Origin: Thauera propionica
GTDB taxonomy: Bacteria; Pseudomonadota; Gammaproteobacteria; Burkholderiales; Rhodocyclaceae
Reading direction: 5' to 3'
DNA length: 64,000 nucleotides
NCBI RefSeq assembly: GCF_002245655.1
Contig: NZ_NOIH01000003.1
Location: 620,001 to 684,000, forward strand
The position numbers and the translations under genes were made by a program. This document shows, piece after piece, positions 19,609-27,312 of the stretch. Position 1 is the first letter of the stretch, and each line of letters begins with the position of its first letter. The notes under the pieces are model-generated. The model was not told the origin of the DNA. It saw only the letters and a program-made list of their open reading frames with translations, and ran no database searches.

Positions 19609-19895
19609 TGGATTAAGGGAAATGGCTTTGGGGAGTGGCTTGCCGAAGGTCGACATTCTCTCTGGCGCCGCAAGGGCAAGTACGAACGATGCTGAGGAGA
19701 CTGCTCTGACGTAGGCAGGAGTGGAACCGACCGCCCACGTACAACTTCAACGGCGGTCGGTTTCGGAACGGCACGTGACCTGAAAATATAAATATGCATT
19801 CAAATGCATATTTATACTCTTACGAAAATCGTAGTATTACCAAAGAACTTAACCTACTCACACACACCTGCGATTCTCTTTGAGCCTAATATAAA
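19609..19895. other. Gene-free region with two inverted repeats
   Basis: Between the restriction subunit and the tRNA fragment there is no credible gene. Two inverted repeats stand out: 19725-19762 (11-base perfect arms AACCGACCGCC and GGCGGTCGGTT, 16-base loop) and 19788-19815 (13-base arms ATAAATATGCATT and its complement, two-base loop). The first may end transcription of the operon although it lacks a T-run. The group II intron domains I-III that ought to precede the reverse transcriptase gene are not recognisable here. Confidence 0.5.
19788..19815. repeat. 28-bp AT-rich perfect palindrome
   Basis: Arms of 13 bases (ATAAATATGCATT and AATGCATATTTAT) are separated by CA. It is AT-rich inside otherwise GC-rich DNA, 80 bases before the tRNA-like att copy. 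Such a site could bind an excisionase, a dimeric regulator or a recombinase; no direct evidence chooses between these. Confidence 0.7.
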
Positions 19896-19920
19896 GGTTC
19901 GATTCCCTTCACCCGCTCCA
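19896..19920 (+). repeat. tRNA-Gly 3'-end fragment, copy A (att-like)
   Basis: 25 bases identical to 21716-21740, covering T-loop TTCGATT, T-stem 3' strand, acceptor strand CACCCGC, discriminator and CCA. No tRNA 5' half precedes it. The matching T-stem 5' strand is only partly kept (AAAGG). It sits 17 bases before the reverse transcriptase start codon. It is probably an attachment-site copy left by an integration event. Confidence 0.8.
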
Positions 19921-19937
19921 TACAACCGGAGGTTGAT

Positions 19938-21611
19938 ATGGACGCAGCTTCAAACGACTGTGATGTCGCCTCCACAGCATGGAACTCGTGGCACCACATA
20001 CCGTGGTTCTCAGCGTTCCAAGTTGTCGCGAGGCTGCAGACACGTATTGCGAAGGCAGCAAAAGCAGGGGAATGGCGGAAAGTGCGCGCCCTGCAGAGAC
20101 TCCTTACCAAATCCAGCAGCGCGAAAGCGATGGCAGTTCGGAGGGTAACGGAGAATCGAGGCCGGAAAACTCCAGGAGTGGATAAGCAAACCTGGGACAC
20201 GCCGGAAGACAAGTGGCGAGCAGTAATCGCATTAGGCAACACGCGGTACAAACCTCTCCCACTGCGTCGCATCCACATCCCGAAAGCAAACGGTGGCAAA
20301 CGCCCTTTGGGCATACCCACCATGCGCGATAGGGCTATGCAAGCGCTGCATCTCTTGGCGCTGGATCCCGTTGCCGAAACAACCGGAGACCACAACTCCT
20401 ACGGCTTCCGCCAGGAGCGCTCAACAGCCGACGCCATCGAACAAGTGCGAATAGTGCTTGGAAGGCCTAGCAAATCGGCCCAATGGGTGCTCGAAGGAGA
20501 CATCAAAGGATGTTTTGACAACATCAGTCACGACTGGTTGATCGCCAACGTCTGCATGGACAAAGGTATCCTCCGGAAGTGGTTGAAAGCGGGGTTCATC
20601 GAGACGGGACGGTTCTTTCCTACGAAAGCAGGCACTCCGCAAGGCGGCATCATCTCGCCTGTCCTTGCGAATATGGCACTAGACGGTCTTGAACGTGAGC
20701 TTGAAACGCTGCCGATGACGCGGCGAGAAAGGCAAGCGGCCAAGATCAACCTTGTGCGATACGCGGACGACTTTGTCATCACCGGCAGCTCCCGCGAGTT
20801 GCTGGAAACCAAGGTCAAACCTCTGGTAGAGAGATTCTTACATGCCAGAGGACTTGTGCTCTCAGAAGAGAAGACCAGGATCACACACGTGACCGAGGGA
20901 TTCGATTTCTTAGGGTGGAACGTACGACTCTTCAAAAACATGCTGATCACTCAGCCGTCGAAGAAGAACGTAAAGACATTCCTCCACAAGGTCCGAAACC
21001 TGATTGCGGAACGAAAGGCTGCACATCAGATTGACGTGATCGACGCTCTGGCTCCAGTTGTAAGGGGTTGGGCTAACTATCACCGAAGTCAAATGTCATC
21101 CCAGAGGTTTGCAAGATGCGACCACGAAATCTGGCAAGCACTATGGAGATGGGCGTGCCGTCGTCACCCTGAAAAGGGAAAGCGATGGATAAAAACACGC
21201 TATTTCAAGTGCCTCAAGGGGCGCGACTGGCGGTTTGCGGTAATGGATAAGCTTCTCCCCAACCTATGCGACTATCGGAAACGACCGCATACCAAGGTGA
21301 AAGGGGAGGCAAACCCATACGATCCAACGAACGATGACTACTTCTCCAAACGGCTAAGCCGAAAGATGGAAGCTACATTCGAAGGACGCCGCAAGCTTCG
21401 CTGGCTGTGGACTTGGCAAGGGGGTGAATGCCCCATCTGCAGCCAAAAGATTACGCGCGACACGGGGTGGCACCTCCACCACGTCGTCAAACGTTCTCAA
21501 GGAGGTTCGAATAGGCTGACCAACCTGGTCCTGCTACATCCGAACTGCCATATGCAACACCATGTTCTGGAAAAGTTGTACGGCCCTGCCGGCGTCTCCC
21601 ACATGAGGTAG
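19938..21611 (+). CDS. ltrA: Group II intron reverse transcriptase/maturase with HNH endonuclease
   Basis: 557 residues, preceded by a GGAGG ribosome-binding site. It is a full-length intron-encoded protein: the N-terminal RT0-like region (AVRRVTENRGRKTPGVDK), RT domain with GDIKGCFDNISH and the catalytic YADDFVITG (about 274-282), then domain X (maturase, about 360-440). At the C-terminus (about 490-545) is an HNH/En domain (CPICSQ, HLHHVVKRSQGGSNRLTN, NCHMQHH). It splices and retrohomes its own intron. Domain V follows directly after the stop, but the upstream ribozyme domains are missing, so the protein looks intact while its intron is not. Confidence 0.9.
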   Translation: MDAASNDCDVASTAWNSWHHIPWFSAFQVVARLQTRIAKAAKAGEWRKVRALQRLLTKSSSAKAMAVRRVTENRGRKTPGVDKQTWDTPEDKWRAVIALGNTRYKPLPLRRIHIPKANGGKRPLGIPTMRDRAMQALHLLALDPVAETTGDHNSYGFRQERSTADAIEQVRIVLGRPSKSAQWVLEGDIKGCFDNISHDWLIANVCMDKGILRKWLKAGFIETGRFFPTKAGTPQGGIISPVLANMALDGLERELETLPMTRRERQAAKINLVRYADDFVITGSSRELLETKVKPLVERFLHARGLVLSEEKTRITHVTEGFDFLGWNVRLFKNMLITQPSKKNVKTFLHKVRNLIAERKAAHQIDVIDALAPVVRGWANYHRSQMSSQRFARCDHEIWQALWRWACRRHPEKGKRWIKTRYFKCLKGRDWRFAVMDKLLPNLCDYRKRPHTKVKGEANPYDPTNDDYFSKRLSRKMEATFEGRRKLRWLWTWQGGECPICSQKITRDTGWHLHHVVKRSQGGSNRLTNLVLLHPNCHMQHHVLEKLYGPAGVSHMR

Positions 21612-21630
21612 GGGCGCTTATGGGTTGCTT

Positions 21631-21702
21631 GAGCCGTATGCGGGGAAACTTGCACGTACGGTTCTTAGGGGAGGGGGCGGCCGCGAGGCCGCCTCCTTAC
21701 CC
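21631..21702 (+). ncRNA. Group II intron domains V and VI
   Basis: GAGCCGTATGCGGGGAAACT (21631-21650) and the next 15 bases to 21665 fold into the canonical 34-35-nucleotide domain V, with the AGC-type lower stem, GGGGAAAC tetraloop region and CGTACGGTTCT return strand. A second GC-rich hairpin (GGGCGGCC-GCGA-GGCCGCC, 21666-21702) follows as domain VI. Their position 20 bases after the reverse transcriptase stop is standard. Domains I-III, which must lie upstream for splicing, are not visible, so the ribozyme is probably inactive. Confidence 0.85.
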
Positions 21703-21715
21703 GCGTGATGACGAG

Positions 21716-21740
21716 GGTTCGATTCCCTTCACCCGCTCCA
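21716..21740 (+). repeat. tRNA-Gly 3'-end fragment, copy B (attR-like)
   Basis: Exact second copy of the 25-base tRNA 3' end, here with a complete T-stem (GAGGG paired with CCCTT) and a variable-loop-like GATGAC before it. It is therefore probably the original chromosomal 3' end. It is followed by an intrinsic terminator at 21751-21791 and by conserved genes. No 5' half or anticodon arm is present, so it is not a functional tRNA gene as it stands. Confidence 0.8.
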
Positions 21741-21750
21741 GCCGAATACC

Positions 21751-21791
21751 GCAGAAGGGTCAACCTCCAACAGGTTGGCCCTTCTGCTTTT
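21751..21791 (+). terminator. Intrinsic terminator of the former tRNA-Gly gene
   Basis: A 16-bp stem (GCAGAAGGGTCAACCT pairing with AGGTTGGCCCTTCTGC, one wobble), five-base loop and TTTT tail, starting ten bases after the CCA of tRNA copy B. Confidence 0.85.
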
Positions 21792-21806
21792 CGCCCCCCT
21801 TACGCC

Positions 21807-22274
21807 TCAGGACTCCGGCGGCAGGTACAGGCTCTCCTTCACCTCCTCCATCACCACGTAGCTGCGCGATTCGGTCGCGGATGGCAGTTTGAGCAGGATG
21901 TTGCCGAGCAGGCGGCGGTAGTCGCTCATTTCGGCGATGCGGGCCTTGATCAGGTAGTCGAAGTCGCCCGAGACCAGATGGCATTCCATGACTTCCGGGA
22001 CGTAGGCCAGCTCCTTCTTCACGCGGTCGAAGGTGTCGTTGGACTTGGCCGACAGCTTCAGTTCGACGAACACCAGCAGCGGACGTCCGAGCGCGCGCGG
22101 ATCGACTCGAGCGTGGTAGCCGGTGATGACTCCCTCACGCTCCAGGCGGCGCACACGCTCGGTACATGGCGTGGCCGACAAGCCGACGCGCTGGGCGAGT
22201 TCGGTCATCGACAGGCGGCCTTCCTTCTGCAGCAGGTCGAGGATCTTGCGGTCGATTCGGTCGAGTTCGCGCAT
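21807..22274 (-). CDS. Lrp/AsnC family regulator of the dad genes
   Basis: 155 residues, the usual Lrp length. An N-terminal winged helix-turn-helix (DRKILDLLQKEGRLSMTELA, then TPCTERVRRLEREGVI) is followed by the AsnC/RAM ligand-binding domain (VECHLVSG-like stretch VMECHLVSGDFDYLI). It is divergent from dadA, the same arrangement as in many proteobacteria where an Lrp-type protein activates D-amino-acid catabolism in response to L-alanine or leucine. I infer that it controls dadA-alr through the 130-base intergenic region. It is the first core gene beyond the island. Confidence 0.9.
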   Translation of the reverse strand: MRELDRIDRKILDLLQKEGRLSMTELAQRVGLSATPCTERVRRLEREGVITGYHARVDPRALGRPLLVFVELKLSAKSNDTFDRVKKELAYVPEVMECHLVSGDFDYLIKARIAEMSDYRRLLGNILLKLPSATESRSYVVMEEVKESLYLPPES

Positions 22275-22313
22275 TTCGCTATTCCGGAGGGGAATCGGCA
22301 GTGTAGAACATCA

Positions 22314-22347
22314 TTTTCACTGCGTTGCCAGCATTTATAAGTGAAAA
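22314..22347. promoter_or_regulatory. Candidate Lrp-type operator between lrp-like gene and dadA
   Basis: Inverted octamers TTTTCACT (22314-22321) and AGTGAAAA (22340-22347) are separated by 18 bases in an AT-rich patch of the divergent promoter region. This is the only AT-rich symmetric element there. Binding is inferred, not shown. Confidence 0.4.
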
Positions 22348-22406
22348 CACCTGCTCATGCTTACCTAAACTGCCCACATCCAACGTCATTCAGGCAAGAG
22401 GCAGCC

Positions 22407-23717
22407 ATGCATGTGATCGTACTCGGAAGCGGCGTCATCGGCACCACCACCGCGTGGTATCTCGCCCAGCGCGGCGCGCGCGTGACCGTGCTGGAGCGCC
22501 AGCCCGGCCCCGCACTGGAGACCAGCTTCGCCAACGCCGGCCAGGTATCCCCCGGCTACTCCACCCCCTGGGCCGCGCCCGGCATTCCGCTGAAGGCGAT
22601 GAAATGGCTGTTCCAGCGCCACGCCCCGCTCGCCATCCGCGCCGACGGCAGCCTGTTCCAGCTGCGCTGGATGATGCAGATGCTCGCCAACTGCAGCGCC
22701 GAGCGCTACACGGTGAACAAGGAACGCATGATGCGGCTGTCCGAGTACGCGCGCGACTGCCTGCGCACGCTGCGCGCCGACACCGGCATCGCCTACGAGG
22801 AACGCAGCCGCGGCACGCTGCAGCTGTTCCGCACCCAGGCCCAGCTCGACGCGGCGCAGCGCGACATCGCGGTGCTGCGGGAGTGCGGCGTGCCCTTCGA
22901 ACTGCTCGGCGCCGACGAACTGCCGCAGGTCGAGCCGGCGCTCGCCCGCAGCCGCAGCCCGCTGGCCGGTGGCCTCCGATTGCCCAATGACGAAACCGGC
23001 GACTGCCACCTGTTCACCACCCGGCTGACCGAGCTCGCCCGCCAGGCCGGCGTCGAGTTCCGCTTCGGTGTCGATGTCCGCGAGATCCTGACCGGCGGCG
23101 GGGGCGTGATCGGGGTGCGCGTCGGTGAAGGCGAACACAGTCAGGTGCTGGCGGCGAACCGCTACGTGCTCGCGCTGGGCAGCTATTCGCGCCAGATGGC
23201 GGCGGGCCTCGGCCTGGAGCTGCCGGTCTATCCAGTGAAGGGCTATTCGCTGACGGTGCCGCTGGTCGACGCCGAAGGCGCACCGCAATCGACAGTGCTG
23301 GACGAGACCTACAAGGTCGCCGTGACGCGCTTCGACAATCGCATCCGCGTCGGTGGCATGGCCGAACTGGGCGGCTATGACCTGCGCCTGAATCCGCGCC
23401 GGCGCCAGACACTCGAGCGGGTGGTGGGCGACCTGTTCCCGACGGGCGGCGACCTGCCGCGTGCCGAATTCTGGACCGGCCTGCGGCCGATGACGCCGGA
23501 CTCGACGCCGATCGTCGGCGCCACGCCCTACCCCGAGCTCTTCATCAACACCGGCCACGGCACGCTGGGCTGGACCATGTCCTGCGGTGCCGGAGCGCTC
23601 GTCGCCGACCTCGTCACCGGCCGTCAGCCGGCGATCCGCCACGACGACCTCGCCCTGAGCCGCTATGGCCGCGAGGCGACGCGGCGGGCGACCGGGCTGA
23701 GCCTGTCGCCCGCCTGA
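22407..23717 (+). CDS. dadA: D-amino acid dehydrogenase small subunit
   Basis: Start ATG 22407 (AGAGG five bases before) gives 436 residues, the normal length. FAD-binding [17 protein letters not shown] lies at the N-terminus with the acidic end of the Rossmann strand (VLERQ). [19 protein letters not shown] is the DadA-specific segment, and a C-terminal [18 protein letters not shown] closes the FAD domain. It oxidises D-amino acids, chiefly D-alanine, to 2-oxo acids at the inner membrane and passes electrons to quinone. It is followed by the alanine racemase gene, forming the classical pair in which the racemase feeds the dehydrogenase. Confidence 0.95.
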   Translation: MHVIVLGSGVIGTTTAWYLAQRGARVTVLERQPGPALETSFANAGQVSPGYSTPWAAPGIPLKAMKWLFQRHAPLAIRADGSLFQLRWMMQMLANCSAERYTVNKERMMRLSEYARDCLRTLRADTGIAYEERSRGTLQLFRTQAQLDAAQRDIAVLRECGVPFELLGADELPQVEPALARSRSPLAGGLRLPNDETGDCHLFTTRLTELARQAGVEFRFGVDVREILTGGGGVIGVRVGEGEHSQVLAANRYVLALGSYSRQMAAGLGLELPVYPVKGYSLTVPLVDAEGAPQSTVLDETYKVAVTRFDNRIRVGGMAELGGYDLRLNPRRRQTLERVVGDLFPTGGDLPRAEFWTGLRPMTPDSTPIVGATPYPELFINTGHGTLGWTMSCGAGALVADLVTGRQPAIRHDDLALSRYGREATRRATGLSLSPA

Positions 23718-23838
23718 ACCCAGGCCGCGATCGCATTCTGCCCACCGGGCGCGACGGCCCGACCGCCGTGCCAGGTGCATTGCAGCGCCGCCCGCTTCGG
23801 CGCACCATGTTGCGCCTCGCCCCTGCCGGAACCCCACG

Positions 23839-24903
23839 ATGCGCCCTGCCCGCGCCCTGATCGACCTTGCCGCGCTGCGGCACAACTATCATCTCGCCCG
23901 CGCCCGCCATGGCGCCCGCGCCCTCGCCGTGGTCAAGGCCAACGCCTACGGCCACGGTGCCGTGCGCTGCGCACAGGCGCTGGCCAACGAAGCCGACGGC
24001 TTCGCCGTGGCCTTCCTCGACGAAGCGCTGGAACTGCGCGAGGCCGGTATCACACGTCCGATCCTGCTGCTCGAAGGCGTGTTCGATGCCGCTGAGCTGG
24101 ACGCGGTGGAGCGCCACGAATTGTGGATCGTCGTGCATCACGAGGCACAGCTGCGCATGATCGAAGCCACGCCGCTCGAACGGCCGCTGAACGTGTGGCT
24201 GAAGGTGAACAGCGGCATGAACCGCGCCGGCTTCGTCGGCGACGCGGTCGCGGTGGCCTGGCGGCGGCTGCAGGCAAGCGGAAAGGTCGCGGACATCACG
24301 CTGATGACGCACTTCGCCCGCGCCGACGAGCCGGAGGTCATCGCCACCCCGGCCCAGGTGGAGCGCTTCAATGCCGCCACTGCCGGGCTGTCGGCCCCCC
24401 GCAGCCTGTCCAATTCGGGCGCCATCCTAGGCTGGCCGCAGGCACGCGGCGACTGGGCGCGTCCCGGCATCCTGCTTTACGGCGCCGACCCGATGCCGGG
24501 CGAAGGCAACGGCCTGCAGCCGGTGATGACGCTGGAGAGCGCGGTGATGGCGGTGCGCGAGATCGACGCCGGCGAACCGCTCGGCTATGGCGCGCGCTTC
24601 GTCGCCGAGCGACGCACGCGCGTGGGCCTGGTCGCAATGGGCTACGCCGATGGTTATCCGCGCGTCGTCCCGGACGGCACGCCGGTGGCGATCGACGGCC
24701 GGCCGGGATGTCTCATCGGGCGCGTGTCGATGGACATGCTGACCATCGACCTCACCGGGCATCCCGACGCCGGCCTCGGCAGCCGGGTGGAACTGTGGGG
24801 ACGGCAGGTGCCGGTCAACCACATCGCGACAGCGGCGGGCACGATCGCCTACGAACTGTTGTGCAACGTGAAGCGGGTGCGTTTCAGCTACACCGGCGAC
24901 TGA
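23839..24903 (+). CDS. dadX: Alanine racemase (catabolic type)
   Basis: 354 residues, standard for Alr/DadX. PLP-binding lysine in AVVKANAYGHGA, NSGMNRAGF in the barrel, and the second catalytic base tyrosine in PLGYGARF; the C-terminal beta domain ends RVSMDMLTIDL. It interconverts L- and D-alanine. Located 121 bases after dadA on the same strand, it most likely serves alanine catabolism, although it could be the only racemase of the cell, in which case alr would be the better symbol. The product also supplies D-alanine for peptidoglycan. Confidence 0.93.
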   Translation: MRPARALIDLAALRHNYHLARARHGARALAVVKANAYGHGAVRCAQALANEADGFAVAFLDEALELREAGITRPILLLEGVFDAAELDAVERHELWIVVHHEAQLRMIEATPLERPLNVWLKVNSGMNRAGFVGDAVAVAWRRLQASGKVADITLMTHFARADEPEVIATPAQVERFNAATAGLSAPRSLSNSGAILGWPQARGDWARPGILLYGADPMPGEGNGLQPVMTLESAVMAVREIDAGEPLGYGARFVAERRTRVGLVAMGYADGYPRVVPDGTPVAIDGRPGCLIGRVSMDMLTIDLTGHPDAGLGSRVELWGRQVPVNHIATAAGTIAYELLCNVKRVRFSYTGD

Positions 24904-24954
24904 GCAGAGCAGCGGGCACCATGGCCCGCCTGATCATCGTCGGACGCCTGCGCC

Positions 24955-26175
24955 TCAATCGCGGACGCGGTCGATACGCACGCTGACGCCGCTGGCGTCG
25001 GTGGCGACAGACTCGCTCAAGCCCTCAAGGTCGCCGCTGCGCGCGGTGGCATCGCCGCCCTTCGACACCCGGGCACCAATGACGACGCGCTCGGGCAACA
25101 CGGCGTCGCCCATCATCAGGTTCGCACCCTCGAAGCTGAAGTCGCGAGGCAGCTCGCTGCCCTTGAAGCGCAGTGCCGCCAGCGGCGGGCCGCCAACCTC
25201 GCTACGGGCGAACACGAACACAGCGTCGTCGGGCGCCAAGCGCTCGGCCAGCGCGGGATCCACCTCGAGACGGCCCGACAGCTTCAGCGCCGAGCTTGCC
25301 GCGGGCGCCGCGGCGGCCTCGTCCAGCGGCGCCATGCCGGCCTTGGCGCGGGCGTCGTTGATGCTGGCACGAATGCCGCGGGCAACGTCCTCGCCGGGCG
25401 GGATGCGTGCCAGGATCTTCTCCCAGTGCGCAGCCGCTGCTGCGTAGTCCTCACGCTGGTAGGCTGCGGTACCGGCCAGCGCGAGCGCCTTCGGGTGCTC
25501 CGGTGCAATCGCCAGCGCCTTCTGCAGCAAGGCCTCAGCCTCGCCGACCACCGTGCCCTTCATCGCTGCAACCACGTCGGCCCAGTCGGCAAAGACGTCC
25601 GGCTCCTCAGGCGCGATCTTCGACAGCTTCTCGTAGGTCGCCGCCGCCTTCGGGTAGTCCTCCAGCACCAGGTAGGAGCGCGCCAGCATCATCCAGCCTT
25701 CGACGTTGTCGGGTTCCTGCTGCAGGCGGGCTTCGAGCTTGCCCACCATGTCGGCGATCTCTTCCGGCGAAAAGCCTTGCTGGCCGGCAACATTGGCGGG
25801 ATCGAGCCCCGCCGGCGTGCCGAACACCAGATAGCCCGCAACCGCCAGCACGGGCACGCTCAGCCCGAGGCCGAGCGCCCAGCGCCGCTCAGGGCGTGCA
25901 TCGGCCGTGTGGGCGCGCTCGGCCGCCGCCTCGCCTTCCTCCAGCGCGCGGCGCTCGAGTTCCTCCCGGCTCTGGGCATGACTGGCGGCGTCGATACGGC
26001 CCGCGGCCAGCTCGGCGTCCAGTTCAGCCAGCTGCTCGCGCAACACCGTCAGCGCCATACTGCTCTGCGCTGCCTGTTCGCGCTGCGCACGCCCGGCAGC
26101 GCCGAACAGCGGCGGCAGGATCCAAAGCAGGGCACCGGCCAGCAGCAGGCCGGCAAAGAAGATGAAGGCGGTCAC
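24955..26175 (-). CDS. ccmI: Cytochrome c maturation protein CcmI
   Basis: 406 residues. Two N-terminal membrane segments (residues 2-24 and about 99-119) flank a cytoplasmic coiled-coil loop (VLREQLAELDAELAAG). The periplasmic part carries TPR repeats (VEGWMMLARSYLVLEDYPKAA, about 160-260) and a C-terminal CcmI-specific beta domain. It presents unfolded apocytochrome c to the CcmF/H haem ligation complex. It is the last gene of ccmABCDEFGHI and overlaps ccmH by four bases. Confidence 0.93.
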   Translation of the reverse strand: MTAFIFFAGLLLAGALLWILPPLFGAAGRAQREQAAQSSMALTVLREQLAELDAELAAGRIDAASHAQSREELERRALEEGEAAAERAHTADARPERRWALGLGLSVPVLAVAGYLVFGTPAGLDPANVAGQQGFSPEEIADMVGKLEARLQQEPDNVEGWMMLARSYLVLEDYPKAAATYEKLSKIAPEEPDVFADWADVVAAMKGTVVGEAEALLQKALAIAPEHPKALALAGTAAYQREDYAAAAAHWEKILARIPPGEDVARGIRASINDARAKAGMAPLDEAAAAPAASSALKLSGRLEVDPALAERLAPDDAVFVFARSEVGGPPLAALRFKGSELPRDFSFEGANLMMGDAVLPERVVIGARVSKGGDATARSGDLEGLSESVATDASGVSVRIDRVRD

Positions 26176-26711
26176 GAACGGGACTCCGGAGATTCAGAAG
26201 AAGGCTGGGCGGCACCGGCGAGCAGTTCGCGCGCGCGCTGGCGCTCGGCCTCGCTCAGGTGGCCTGCGGCGGCGACTTCGCTTGCACGGCGGCGCAGGCG
26301 GTAGGCCAGCCAGCCCGCACCGCCCACCAGCAGCAGCACCGGCCCGCCCCACAGCAGCAGGGTCGTGGCCTTGAAGGGCGGCTCGTAGAGCACGAAGTCG
26401 CCGTAGCGGGCGACGAGGTAATCGACCACGTCGTCCTTGCTGCGGCCACTCGCGAGTTGCTCACGCACCTGGTTGCGCAGGTCGACGGCCAGCGGTGCGT
26501 TGGACTCGGCGATGGACTGGTTCTGGCACACCAGGCAACGCAGCTTGTGCGACAGCTCCATCACGTCGGATTCGAGCTGGGGATCGGGTGCGACGGTCGG
26601 CGCCAGGCCGGGATCGGCCACCGACTGTTGCGCCATTGCCAGTGGCGTGGCGCCGAGCAGCGCCGCCAGCGCAAGCGCGCGCAGCGCCTTGGGGAAACGC
26701 TCAACCGGCAC
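26172..26711 (-). CDS. ccmH: Cytochrome c maturation thiol oxidoreductase CcmH
   Basis: 179 residues: Sec signal peptide (ALALAALLGATPLAMA), periplasmic domain with the active-site LRCLVCQNQSI (LRCxxC), and a C-terminal transmembrane helix (about 125-150). It reduces the haem-binding CxxCH thiols of apocytochromes before CcmF ligates haem. The start overlaps the end of ccmG, and its own stop overlaps ccmI. Confidence 0.94.
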   Translation of the reverse strand: MPVERFPKALRALALAALLGATPLAMAQQSVADPGLAPTVAPDPQLESDVMELSHKLRCLVCQNQSIAESNAPLAVDLRNQVREQLASGRSKDDVVDYLVARYGDFVLYEPPFKATTLLLWGGPVLLLVGGAGWLAYRLRRRASEVAAAGHLSEAERQRARELLAGAAQPSSESPESRS

Positions 26712-27294
26712 GGCGGATCTCCTCGATCTTGGGCAGGATCACCTGCTTCAGACTCTCCGGCGTGATCGGGCCGATGTGCTTGTAGCGGATGCGGCCCTCG
26801 GTGTCGATCAGGAAGGTCTCGGGCACGCCATACACGCCGAAATCGATGCCGACGCGGCCATCGATGTCGAGCACCGACAGCACGTAGGGGTCGCCATGAT
26901 CGGTGAGCCAGCGGCGGGCACGCTCGATGGCCATCGCGGTCTCGGCTTCGAGCGCCATGCCGCGGGCGTTGATCGCGCCGTCACCGCGCACTTCCTTGTA
27001 GTTGAGGCCGACCACCGGCACGATCTTCTGGCGGGCCATCTGCACCAGCAGCGGATGCTCCTGGCGGCAGGCCACGCACCACGACGCCCACACGTTGAGC
27101 AGCCAGACCTGGCCTTTCATCTCCTCCAGCGCGAACGGTCTGGCGGGATCATCGAGCCGGGCGAGGCTGAAGTTGGGCGCGGGCTTGTCGATCAGCGGCG
27201 AAGGCACCTCGCGCGGGTTGAGGGTGAGGCCGAAGGCAAGGAAGCCCGCCAGGCCGATGAAGAGGATCAGGGGAACGAGGAATTTCGCTTTCAT
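26701..27294 (-). CDS. ccmG: Thiol:disulfide interchange protein CcmG/DsbE
   Basis: 197 residues. An N-terminal membrane anchor (about 4-24) and periplasmic thioredoxin fold with LNVWASWCVACRQEHP (active WCxxC), the CcmG-type insert GLNYKE and cis-proline segment YGVPETFLID. It keeps CcmH and apocytochrome c reduced. Located directly after ccmF, overlapping ccmH by 11 bases. Confidence 0.95.
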   Translation of the reverse strand: MKAKFLVPLILFIGLAGFLAFGLTLNPREVPSPLIDKPAPNFSLARLDDPARPFALEEMKGQVWLLNVWASWCVACRQEHPLLVQMARQKIVPVVGLNYKEVRGDGAINARGMALEAETAMAIERARRWLTDHGDPYVLSVLDIDGRVGIDFGVYGVPETFLIDTEGRIRYKHIGPITPESLKQVILPKIEEIRRAG

Positions 27295-27312
27295 GTGAGG
27301 ACTTTCGCGCGC

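Noticed and set aside
19896-21740. Either tRNA fragment as a functional tRNA gene
   Set aside because: Neither copy has an acceptor 5' strand, D arm or anticodon arm next to it.
22386-23885. 499-codon minus-strand open frame opposite dadA
   Set aside because: Arg/Gly/Ala-rich shadow of dadA codons with no domain.
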